This document shows positions 1-5,252 of a stretch of 5,252 nucleotides of DNA, piece after piece. Numbering within the stretch: position 1 is the first letter of the stretch; every line of letters begins with the position of its first letter. The notes below the pieces were generated by a model, which had not been told where the DNA came from, ran no database searches, and saw only the letters and a list, made by a program, of their open reading frames with translations. The translations under genes were made by a program, and so were the position numbers. The stretch covers positions 1 through 5,252 of the forward strand of contig CAJFQT010000100.1 in assembly GCA_904419095.1 (NCBI GenBank), read 5' to 3'. The DNA is from an uncultured Clostridia bacterium. GTDB taxonomy: Bacteria > Bacillota > Clostridia > TANB77 > CAG-508.

Positions 1-942
1 TTTTAAATGACTTAAAGCCTCTGCTACTTCTTCTGATGGGAATGGTCTATATACTCTTATTTTTAATAGACCAGCTTTTATACCTTTTTCTCTTAAGTCA
101 TTGATTACAGCTTTTGTTGTTCCAGCTGTAGAGTTCATACATACTATTGCAATTTCTGCATCATCTAATTTATATTCTTCAAATAGACCATAGTGACGTC
201 CAGTCCATTTTTCGAAGTCTTTTGATACTTGTAATATTACATCTTTTGCAGCTTTCATAGCTTCTGCTTGTTGTGCTTTATGTTCAAATAGATAACTTTG
301 AACATCTAGTGGACCAACTGCGATTGGTTCTTTGTCATTTAATAAATAATGTTTTGGATGATATTCTCCAACGAATTTTTTAACTTCTGAATCTTCTTCT
401 AATTCTATATTTTCAATAGAGTGAGATGTTATGAAACCATCTTGGCATACCATTAATGGTAATAATACGTTTTCATTTTCAGCAATACGATGAGCCATTA
501 ATGTGTTATCATATGCTTCTTGGTTGTTTTCTGAAAATAACATAATCCATCCAGCGTCTCTTACACCCATTGCATCTGAATGGTCATTGTGGATGTTAAG
601 AGGTCCAGATACAGCTCTATTTACTAAAGATAGAACTATTGGAAGTCTTAAACTAGATGCAATATATATCATTTCCCACATTAAAGATAAACCGTTTGCA
701 GATGTTGCAGTCATTGCTCTAGCTCCAGCAGCTTCTGCACCAATGCAAGCACTCATTGCACTGTGTTCACTTTCAACAGCGACAAATTCAGTGTCTACTA
801 ATCCATTATCAACAAATGTTGAAAAATATTGAGGAATTTCTGTTGAAGGAGTGATAGGGAAGGCAGCAACAACATCTGGATTTATTTGTTTCATTGCAGT
901 TGCAGCAGCTTCATTACCACTTAATCTTTCTCTTATACTCAT
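1..942 (-). CDS. porA: Pyruvate:ferredoxin oxidoreductase, alpha subunit (3' end cut by window edge)
   Basis: Reading leftwards from the ATG at 942-940, 314 codons are open to the window edge without a stop. The family is usually about 390-400 residues, so roughly 80 C-terminal residues are missing. The alpha subunit carries the pyrimidine-side domain of the TPP-dependent enzyme that converts pyruvate, CoA and oxidised ferredoxin to acetyl-CoA, CO2 and reduced ferredoxin in the cytoplasm. Visible family motifs are FPITPSTEIP at residues 28-37, VESEHSA at 56-62, TATSANGLSLMWEM at 78-91, the DGFITSH segment at 168-174, and RVYRPFP at 296-302, which opens the C-terminal domain. The DGFITSH segment and the overall pattern favour pyruvate over 2-oxoglutarate or branched 2-oxoacids, but specificity is inferred from resemblance. 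The start lies 3 nt after the porD stop, with an AAGGTG ribosome binding site inside the end of porD, so translation is probably coupled. Codon choice includes many TTC, AAC, GAC and CAC codons, consistent with high expression. Confidence 0.93.
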   Translation of the reverse strand, partial: MSIRERLSGNEAAATAMKQINPDVVAAFPITPSTEIPQYFSTFVDNGLVDTEFVAVESEHSAMSACIGAEAAGARAMTATSANGLSLMWEMIYIASSLRLPIVLSLVNRAVSGPLNIHNDHSDAMGVRDAGWIMLFSENNQEAYDNTLMAHRIAENENVLLPLMVCQDGFITSHSIENIELEEDSEVKKFVGEYHPKHYLLNDKEPIAVGPLDVQSYLFEHKAQQAEAMKAAKDVILQVSKDFEKWTGRHYGLFEEYKLDDAEIAIVCMNSTAGTTKAVINDLREKGIKAGLLKIRVYRPFPSEEVAEALSHLK

Positions 943-945
943 ATT

Positions 946-1245
946 CTAAACACCTTCTTCCTTCATAGTAATTGCTCCAAATGGGCATACTTTAGCACAT
1001 ACGCCACATCCTTTGCAGTAGTCATAATTAAAATCTTTTCTTTTCAAATCTTCTTTTCCAACAGGAATTGCATTTTCTGGACAAACAGGGAAACAAAGTC
1101 CACATTGTTTACATTTTTCAACGTCAAAAATAGGTCTCATACTTCTCCAGTCACCAGTTTTGAATTCACGAGCATTTCCTGCTTCATAAATATCTCCACC
1201 AATTGTCATTTTTTCCATTGGTGTATTTGGATTTATTTGTGTCAT
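946..1245 (-). CDS. porD: Pyruvate:ferredoxin oxidoreductase, delta subunit (2x[4Fe-4S] ferredoxin)
   Basis: This complete 99-residue protein has the normal length for PorD. It is a ferredoxin-like subunit that passes electrons from the TPP site of the oxidoreductase to external ferredoxin. Two classic CxxCxxCxxxCP cluster motifs are present: Cys45, 48, 51, 55 and Cys77, 80, 83, 87, predicting two 4Fe-4S clusters. The N-terminal part, with FKTGDWRSMRPIFD at residues 28-41, is the usual PorD lead-in and separates it from generic bacterial ferredoxins. The ATG at 1245-1243 is preceded by AGGAGG (1253-1258) with 7 nt spacing. It sits between porC, 49 nt upstream with a strong hairpin in the gap, and porA, 3 nt downstream. 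All eight cluster cysteines are intact and nothing suggests degradation. Confidence 0.95.
   Translation of the reverse strand: MTQINPNTPMEKMTIGGDIYEAGNAREFKTGDWRSMRPIFDVEKCKQCGLCFPVCPENAIPVGKEDLKRKDFNYDYCKGCGVCAKVCPFGAITMKEEGV
951..956 (-). promoter_or_regulatory. porA ribosome binding site inside the 3' end of porD
   Basis: AAGGTG on the minus strand lies 8 nt before the porA ATG (942-940) and wholly within the last codons of porD. The porD stop (948-946) is only 3 nt from the porA start. This fixes the porA start and suggests translational coupling of the two subunits. Confidence 0.75.
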
Positions 1246-1266
1246 TATTATACCTCCTAACTAAAC

Positions 1267-1296
1267 AGGGATTTTAAGGACCGTCCCTCAATCCCT
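1267..1296 (-). repeat. Intercistronic hairpin between porC and porD, REP-like palindrome
   Basis: Perfect 7-bp outer arms, AGGGATT and AATCCCT (1267-1273 and 1290-1296), enclose a second pairing. On the minus-strand transcript AGGGA pairs with TCCTT (one G-U) around a CGG loop. Only a 1x2-nt internal loop separates the two stems, giving about 12 bp in all. The hairpin starts inside the porC TAG stop and ends upstream of the porD ribosome binding site. No U-run follows it, so it is unlikely to be an intrinsic terminator. An mRNA-stability or processing role, or simply an inserted repetitive palindrome, is more plausible. It resembles the palindrome in the end of gatA. Confidence 0.7.
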
Positions 1297-1876
1297 ATTG
1301 AATTTTATTTACTTCTTTTAAAGCCATTTCTAATGCTTTCATATTTCCATCTATTACTTCAGGTTTTTTTGCAAATTTGTGTTTAAAAGAACCTTTCATA
1401 TCATTTACGAAGTCTTCTTCTGACATGATTTTACTTACTTTAACAATTGCAGCAAGCATAGGTGTATTTGGAAAATATTTGCCTAATGTTTCCATTGATA
1501 CTTTTCTTGCATCAATTGTATAAATTCCACCTTCATAACCTTTTAGTACTTTTTTCAAATAATCAGCAGATTTTGTTGTGTTAATTACAATTGCGCCACT
1601 TTTCTTTAGTCCTGCTGTAACAGGTACACTTTCCAATAGTGTATCATCAACTACTACAACATAGTCTGGTTCATAAATATTTGAATGAATTGTTATTGGT
1701 TTGCTACTTATTCTGTTATATGCAGTAATAGGAGCTCCCATTCTTTCAGGTCCATACTCTGGAAATCCTTGAATATATTTACCTGTGTTAAATGCGGCAT
1801 CTGCTAGTAATAAAGATGCTGTTTTGGCACCTTGACCACCTCTACCATGCCATCTAATTTCTATTAAGTCTTCCAT
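1295..1876 (-). CDS. porC: Pyruvate:ferredoxin oxidoreductase, gamma subunit
   Basis: This complete 193-residue protein matches the usual length of the PorC gamma subunit (about 180-200 residues). The domain binds CoA and caps the active site of the 2-oxoacid:ferredoxin oxidoreductase. Diagnostic features are IRWHGRGGQGAKTAS at residues 7-21 (the glycine-rich family signature), FPEYGPERMGAP at 38-49, the VVVVDDTLL strand-turn near 73-81, and PNTPMLAA at 136-143. The ATG at 1876-1874 has an AGGAGG ribosome binding site at 1886-1891 with 9 nt spacing, and there is no better upstream start. It is the first gene of the leftward operon, about 32 nt from the predicted transcription start. It is followed by porD and porA, the gene order known for four-subunit enzymes such as that of Thermotoga. 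A branched-chain or 2-oxoglutarate enzyme uses the same fold, but the set as a whole looks like the pyruvate enzyme. Confidence 0.94.
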   Translation of the reverse strand: MEDLIEIRWHGRGGQGAKTASLLLADAAFNTGKYIQGFPEYGPERMGAPITAYNRISSKPITIHSNIYEPDYVVVVDDTLLESVPVTAGLKKSGAIVINTTKSADYLKKVLKGYEGGIYTIDARKVSMETLGKYFPNTPMLAAIVKVSKIMSEEDFVNDMKGSFKHKFAKKPEVIDGNMKALEMALKEVNKIQ

Positions 1877-1906
1877 AAAAAATTGCCTCCTTTTTTATAA
1901 AAAATT

Positions 1907-1931
1907 ACAGTTTAAGTATATGCCAAACTGT
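1907..1931. promoter_or_regulatory. Inverted repeat over the por promoter -10 region, possible operator
   Basis: Perfect 7-bp arms ACAGTTT (1907-1913) and AAACTGT (1925-1931) flank an 11-bp spacer that contains the whole por -10 box. One arm covers the predicted transcription start. A dimeric repressor bound here would block RNA polymerase. The arms do not match the redox repressor Rex consensus (TTGTTAA, four bases, TTAACAA), so no regulator is named. Chance occurrence in AT-rich DNA is possible. Confidence 0.4.
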
Positions 1932-1943
1932 GTGATGTGTCAA
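1915..1943 (-). promoter_or_regulatory. Sigma-A promoter of the porCDA operon
   Basis: On the minus strand a perfect -35 box TTGACA (1943-1938) and a -10 box TATACT (1920-1915, five of six consensus bases) are separated by exactly 17 bp. Transcription should start near 1908, giving a leader of about 32 nt before the porC ATG. This is close to consensus and suggests strong expression, in keeping with a central fermentative enzyme. Confidence 0.85.
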
Positions 1944-1946
1944 GAA

Positions 1947-1962
1947 TAATTTGATAATTTGA
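1947..1962 (+). repeat. Tandem 8-bp direct repeat between the two promoters
   Basis: TAATTTGA occurs twice head to tail (1947-1954, 1955-1962), immediately upstream of the por -35 box and 19 bp upstream of the gat -35 box. It could be an activator half-site pair or simple replication slippage in AT-rich DNA. No function can be assigned. Confidence 0.4.
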
Positions 1963-1981
1963 CCATTCTGTGCTACTTCTC

Positions 1982-2010
1982 TTGATTTTTTCATTTCTTC
2001 ATTATATAAT
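1982..2010 (+). promoter_or_regulatory. Sigma-A promoter of the gatCAB operon
   Basis: The -35 box TTGATT (1982-1987) and a perfect -10 box TATAAT (2005-2010) are separated by 17 bp. Transcription should start near 2017, leaving a leader of only about 24 nt before gatC, too short for a T-box or riboswitch. The gat operon therefore shows no sign of leader-based attenuation here. Confidence 0.85.
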
Positions 2011-2040
2011 GTAAAACAAATTTAGTTAGGAGATGATAGA

Positions 2041-2328
2041 ATGCAAGTAAGTAGAGAAGAAATTTTGCACATTGCAAATTTAGCAAGTTTAGAAATTCAA
2101 GAAAACGAAGTTCAAAAATATTTAGATAATTTGCAAGATATATTAGATTTTGCAGATGTTGTAAATAATGCACCTGTTGATAATTTGGATATTACTATTG
2201 GTGCAAATGAAGAGAAAAATGTATTTCGTAAAGATGAGGTAAAGGTATTTGAAGATAATGAAAGTTTATTACAAAATGCTGTTAGTAAAGAGCAAAATAT
2301 GTTTAAAATTCCTAAAGTAATAAGCTAG
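2041..2328 (+). CDS. gatC: Asp/Glu-tRNA(Asn/Gln) amidotransferase, subunit C
   Basis: This complete 95-residue protein has the standard GatC length. GatC is a small, mostly extended protein that wraps around the GatA-GatB interface and stabilises the heterotrimer. Family features are the N-terminal helix with ILHIANLASLEI at residues 8-19, the following helix with YLDNLQDILDF at 27-37, NVFRKDEV at 60-67 (counterpart of the conserved N-x-x-R-x-D-x-V), and the C-terminal FKIPKVI at 88-94. The ATG is preceded by AGGAG (2028-2032) with 8 nt spacing, and the gene is first after the gat promoter. The gap to gatA is 27 nt. Identification by motif and by context with gatA and gatB is secure. Confidence 0.95.
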   Translation: MQVSREEILHIANLASLEIQENEVQKYLDNLQDILDFADVVNNAPVDNLDITIGANEEKNVFRKDEVKVFEDNESLLQNAVSKEQNMFKIPKVIS

Positions 2329-2355
2329 ATTAGAAATATAGAAGGAGGAGATTTA

Positions 2356-3837
2356 ATGAATATTACTGATTTAACAGTGCATGAGTTACAAGATAAATTG
2401 GCTAAAAAAGAGATAACAGTACTAGATATAACAAAAGCATATTTACAAAATATAGAAGAAAAAGAAGATGATATAAAAGCTTTTGTTACTATATTGAAAG
2501 ATGAAGCATTGAAGCAAGCAGAAGAAGTTCAAGGAAAAATAGATGAGGGAGAAATTAAAGGGGAGTTTGCAGGTATTCCAATAGGAATAAAAGATAATAT
2601 TTGTACAAAAGGAGTAAAGACAACTTGTAGTTCAAAAATGTTAGAAAATTTTGTATCACCATATGATGCAACAGTTATGGAAAAGATTAATAAAGAAAAT
2701 ATGATAATGCTTGGAAAATTAAATATGGATGAATTTGCAATGGGAGGTTCAACAGAATATTCATATTTTCACAAAACAAGAAATCCATGGAACTTAAATA
2801 AAGTACCAGGAGGTTCATCAGGAGGAAGTGCAGCAGCAGTTGCAGCTAATTTAGTACCATGGGCACTTGGAAGTGATACAGGAGGATCAATTAGACAACC
2901 ATCTAGTTTTTGTGGAGTAGTAGGATTAAAGCCAACATATGGATTAGTATCTAGATATGGTTTAGTAGCTTTTGCATCATCTTTAGACCAAATAGGACCA
3001 ATTACAAAAGATGTAAAAGATAGTGCAATATTATTGAATATAATAGCAGGTCATGATGATAAGGATTCAACATCAGCAAATCAAGAGAAGATTGATTATG
3101 TGAAAGCATTAAAAAATGATGTCAAAGGTCTAAAAATAGGTGTACCAAAAGAATTTTTCGGTGAAGGAATAAATGAAGAAGTAAAAGCATCTTTAGATAA
3201 AGCAATTGAAATGTATAAAGAATTAGGAGCAGAAGTTGAAGAATGTTCTTTAGACATAGCAAAATATTCATTAGCAGCATATTACATAATAGCATGTGCA
3301 GAAGCAAGTTCAAATTTAGGTAGATTTGATGGAATTAGATATACATATAGAACAAAAGAATTTGGAAATTTAAAAGAATTATATAAGAAAACTAGAAGTG
3401 AAGGATTTGGACCAGAAGTAAAAAGAAGAATAATATTAGGAACATATGTATTATCTTCTGGATACTATGATGCATATTACAAGAAAGCACAAAAAGTTCG
3501 TACATTAGTAATGAATGAATTTAAAAAAGCATTTGAAAAATATGATGTATTATTAACACCAACATCACCAACAGTAGCATTTGATATAGGGTCAAAATCA
3601 AATAATCCATTAGAAATGTATTTAGCAGACATATGCACAGTATCAGTAAATATTGCAGGTTTACCAGGAATTTCAATACCATGTGGTTTAGACAAAGAAG
3701 GAATGCCAATAGGAATGCAATTAATAGGAAAAAGATTTGATGAATCAACAATATTAAATGCGGCATACACTTTTGAGCAAAAATTCGGAACATTGGGGAC
3801 ACGCCAAAACGTTCCTAAAAGACAGGAAAACAATTGA
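2356..3837 (+). CDS. gatA: Asp/Glu-tRNA(Asn/Gln) amidotransferase, subunit A (glutaminase), with atypical C-terminus
   Basis: The 493-residue amidase-signature enzyme hydrolyses glutamine and channels the ammonia to GatB, which amidates mischarged Glu-tRNA(Gln) or Asp-tRNA(Asn). The Ser-cisSer-Lys triad is intact: Lys79 in GIPIGIKDN, Ser154 in GGSSGGS, and nucleophile Ser178 in SDTGGSIRQP. These positions match the numbering I recall for the Staphylococcus aureus enzyme (about 485 residues). The start has a strong GGAGGAG site (2344-2350) 5 nt upstream. Similarity to the family continues through PIGMQLIGKRFDE and the FEQ at 473-475. The usual ending (roughly T-D-x-H-K-x-K/R-P-E-L) is then absent and replaced by a 17-residue tail, FGTLGTRQNVPKRQENN, encoded by a palindromic repeat with codons such as GGG and CGC unlike the rest of the gene. 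The catalytic core is unaffected, so the protein should be active. TGA is followed directly by TAA. Confidence 0.96.
   Translation: MNITDLTVHELQDKLAKKEITVLDITKAYLQNIEEKEDDIKAFVTILKDEALKQAEEVQGKIDEGEIKGEFAGIPIGIKDNICTKGVKTTCSSKMLENFVSPYDATVMEKINKENMIMLGKLNMDEFAMGGSTEYSYFHKTRNPWNLNKVPGGSSGGSAAAVAANLVPWALGSDTGGSIRQPSSFCGVVGLKPTYGLVSRYGLVAFASSLDQIGPITKDVKDSAILLNIIAGHDDKDSTSANQEKIDYVKALKNDVKGLKIGVPKEFFGEGINEEVKASLDKAIEMYKELGAEVEECSLDIAKYSLAAYYIIACAEASSNLGRFDGIRYTYRTKEFGNLKELYKKTRSEGFGPEVKRRIILGTYVLSSGYYDAYYKKAQKVRTLVMNEFKKAFEKYDVLLTPTSPTVAFDIGSKSNNPLEMYLADICTVSVNIAGLPGISIPCGLDKEGMPIGMQLIGKRFDESTILNAAYTFEQKFGTLGTRQNVPKRQENN
3787..3828 (-). repeat. REP-like palindromic element inside the 3' end of gatA
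   Basis: The last 17 codons of gatA contain overlapping inverted repeats. GGAAC (3787-3791) pairs with GTTCC (3811-3815), enclosing TTGG (3793-3796) with CCAA (3804-3807). TTGGGGAC (3793-3800) can alternatively pair with GTTCCTAA (3811-3818) using two G-U pairs. TTCCT (3812-3816) can also pair with AGGAA (3824-3828). The segment is richer in G+C than its surroundings. Read on the minus strand it shares words with the porC-porD hairpin, in the same order. It looks like a member of the short palindromic repeats scattered in many Firmicutes, but family membership is inferred from appearance only. Confidence 0.55.
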
Positions 3838-3868
3838 TAAAACTAGGATTGAGAGGATTTAGTTGTTT

Positions 3869-3914
3869 GATTAACAAATAAAATGAGTTATCAATAATAG
3901 AGTAGATTAACAAA
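3869..3914 (+). repeat. Spaced direct repeat in the gatA-gatB gap
   Basis: GATTAACAAA occurs at 3869-3878 and again at 3905-3914, with starts 36 bp apart, in the 96-nt untranslated gap between gatA and gatB. The gap is otherwise AT-rich, with no stem-loop plus T-tract. The repeat may be chance or the trace of a small duplication, and no function can be assigned. Confidence 0.3.
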
Positions 3915-3933
3915 AAAAGTAGGAGGTAAAATA

Positions 3934-5252
3934 ATGTTAAGGGATAATTATGAAGTAATTATAGGGTTGGAAGTTCATGCAGAATTATCTACTAAGACAA
4001 AAATATTTTGTTCATGCCCAACAACATTTGGTGCTGAACCAAATAAGCAAACATGTCCAATTTGTATGGGAATGCCAGGAACTTTACCTGTTTTAAATGA
4101 AAAAGTAGTAGAATATGCTGTAAAAGCTGGACTTGCTACTAATTGTGAGATAGCAAGAAAAAGCAAAAATGATAGAAAAAATTATTTCTATCCAGATTTA
4201 CCTAAAGCATATCAAATATCACAATATGACGAACCATTGTGTGAACATGGATATGTAGAAATAGATGCAGAAGAAGGCAAGAAAAAAATTAGATTGACTA
4301 GAATTCATATAGAAGAAGATGCTGGTAAGTTAAATCATGATGAATTTGGAGGAGGAAGTTTAGTAGATTTAAACAGAGCGGGAGTTCCATTAATTGAGAT
4401 AGTGTCTGAACCAGATTTACGTACAGCAGAAGAAGTGGAAGCATATTTGAAAAAGTTAAAATCTACATTAGAGTATATTGAGGTTTCAGATTGTAAGATG
4501 CAAGAAGGTTCTTTTAGAGCAGATGTTAATGTTTCTGTAAGAAAAAAAGGAGATACAAAACTTGGAACACGTACAGAAATGAAAAATATGAATTCTTTTA
4601 GAAGTATAACTAGAGCAATAGAATATGAAGTAGATAGACAAATAGATGTGCTAGAAGATGGTGGAAAAGTAGAGCAAGAAACATTGAGATGGGATGAGGT
4701 TTCAGGAAAAACTTTTTCAATGAGAGATAAGGAAGATGCACAAGATTATAGATATTTTCCAGATCCAGATTTAGTTGCAATAAATCTTTCAGAAGAATAT
4801 ATAGAAAACATAAAAAATAATTTACCAGAACTTCCTGAAAGTAGAAAAGAAAGATATTTGAAAGATTATAATTTATCAGAAAAAGATGCTAATATAATAA
4901 CATCATCTAAATATTTATCAGATTTATTTGAAGGTGCAATTAAGGTATGCGATAATCCAAAAGCGGTATCAAATTGGATTATTTCAGATATTTCTAGAAT
5001 TTTAAACGAATGTGAGATGGAACCAATTGAAATTCCATTTGATAGTAATCAATTAGGAAAATTAGTTATTTTAATTGATAAAGGAACAATTAGTTCAAGT
5101 ATTGGAAAGAAAGTATTAGAGGAATTATTTGAGAATCCAAGAGATCCAGAAGATATTATAAAAGAAAAAGGTTGGATTCAAATTTCTGACGAAGGAGCTA
5201 TAAAAGAGGTTGTGCAAAAGGTATTACAAGCAAATCCTCAATCTGTGGCTGA
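3934..5252 (+). CDS. gatB: Asp/Glu-tRNA(Asn/Gln) amidotransferase, subunit B (3' end cut by window edge)
   Basis: GatB binds the mischarged tRNA, activates the Glu/Asp side chain with ATP and amidates it with ammonia delivered from GatA. From the ATG at 3934, 439 codons are open to the window edge. The family is about 475-480 residues, so about 40 are missing. Signatures are VIIGLEVHAEL at residues 8-18, DRKNYFYPDLPKAYQISQ at 80-97, EEDAGK at 127-132, LVDLNRAGVPLIEIVSEPD at 143-161, the DYRYFPDPDL segment at 271-280, then LPELPESR at 297-304 opening the helical region, with the tRNA-binding tail domain from about 370 on. A Cys set, Cys26 and Cys28 (CxC) with Cys41 and Cys44 (CxxC), suggests the zinc-binding form of GatB. 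AGGAGGT (3921-3927) lies 6 nt before the start. The 96-nt gap after gatA is wider than the gatC-gatA gap but contains no clear terminator, so gatB should be cotranscribed. Confidence 0.96.
   Translation, partial: MLRDNYEVIIGLEVHAELSTKTKIFCSCPTTFGAEPNKQTCPICMGMPGTLPVLNEKVVEYAVKAGLATNCEIARKSKNDRKNYFYPDLPKAYQISQYDEPLCEHGYVEIDAEEGKKKIRLTRIHIEEDAGKLNHDEFGGGSLVDLNRAGVPLIEIVSEPDLRTAEEVEAYLKKLKSTLEYIEVSDCKMQEGSFRADVNVSVRKKGDTKLGTRTEMKNMNSFRSITRAIEYEVDRQIDVLEDGGKVEQETLRWDEVSGKTFSMRDKEDAQDYRYFPDPDLVAINLSEEYIENIKNNLPELPESRKERYLKDYNLSEKDANIITSSKYLSDLFEGAIKVCDNPKAVSNWIISDISRILNECEMEPIEIPFDSNQLGKLVILIDKGTISSSIGKKVLEELFENPRDPEDIIKEKGWIQISDEGAIKEVVQKVLQANPQSVA

Noticed and set aside
503..832. A 109-codon open frame on the plus strand
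   Set aside because: It lies entirely antisense to porA, whose frame gives clear family motifs. Its translation resembles no family and it has no convincing ribosome binding site.
1267..1296. Intrinsic terminator after porC
   Set aside because: The stem is strong but no run of U follows it on the minus-strand transcript, and porD and porA of the same complex lie downstream.
2011..2040. T-box or riboswitch leader for the gat operon
   Set aside because: The predicted leader is only about 24 nt, far too short for either.
1991..2173. A 60-codon minus-strand open frame rich in Leu and Tyr that looks like a membrane peptide
   Set aside because: It is antisense to gatC and the gat promoter. Its Leu richness comes from reverse-complemented CAA/AAT-type codons, and no promoter or ribosome binding site supports it.
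3477..3833. Minus-strand open frames of 118 and 93 codons opposite the end of gatA
   Set aside because: They are shadows of gatA's A-ending codon bias. Their translations are low-complexity hydrophobic or merely mirror the amidase sequence.
3863..3877. Rex-like site TTGTT...TTAACAA in the gatA-gatB gap
   Set aside because: The half-sites are only 3 bp apart instead of the full 18-bp Rex geometry, and the position inside an operon is unlikely for Rex.
3867..3898. Internal promoter for gatB (TTGATT with TATCAA or AATAAT)
   Set aside because: The -10 is poor at acceptable spacing (16 bp), and the better -10 needs 20 bp. It is too weak to annotate in AT-rich DNA.

Overview
The window is AT-rich, with A/T-ending codons, consensus AGGAGG-type ribosome binding sites and near-consensus sigma-A (-35/-10) promoters. 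TGA serves as a genuine stop, since gatA ends in TGA followed directly by TAA. With a ferredoxin-dependent pyruvate oxidoreductase, this points to an anaerobic low-GC Firmicute, most likely a clostridial lineage. The species cannot be named from the sequence.

There are two divergent operons. On the minus strand, reading leftwards from about 1908, are porC (gamma, 1295-1876), porD (delta, two 4Fe-4S clusters, 946-1245) and porA (alpha, 942 running off the left edge). This is the order of the four-subunit pyruvate:ferredoxin oxidoreductase, so porB (the TPP-binding beta subunit) is expected just beyond the left edge. The enzyme oxidises pyruvate to acetyl-CoA and CO2 and reduces ferredoxin.

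On the plus strand, from about 2017, are gatC (2041-2328), gatA (2356-3837) and gatB (3934 running off the right edge). They encode the three subunits of the tRNA-dependent amidotransferase, which converts Glu-tRNA(Gln) and/or Asp-tRNA(Asn) to Gln-tRNA(Gln) and Asn-tRNA(Asn). About 40 codons of gatB are missing.

The 164-nt region between the operons (1877-2040) holds two back-to-back promoters, each with 17-bp spacing. A 7-bp inverted repeat straddles the -10 box of the por promoter and may be an operator.

The genes themselves are ordinary housekeeping genes, and I see no undescribed multi-gene system. The least ordinary signal is a pair of related palindromic (REP-like) elements in opposite orientation. 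One forms a hairpin between porC and porD. The other lies inside the 3' end of gatA, where it appears to have replaced the conserved GatA C-terminal tail with an unrelated 17-residue tail.
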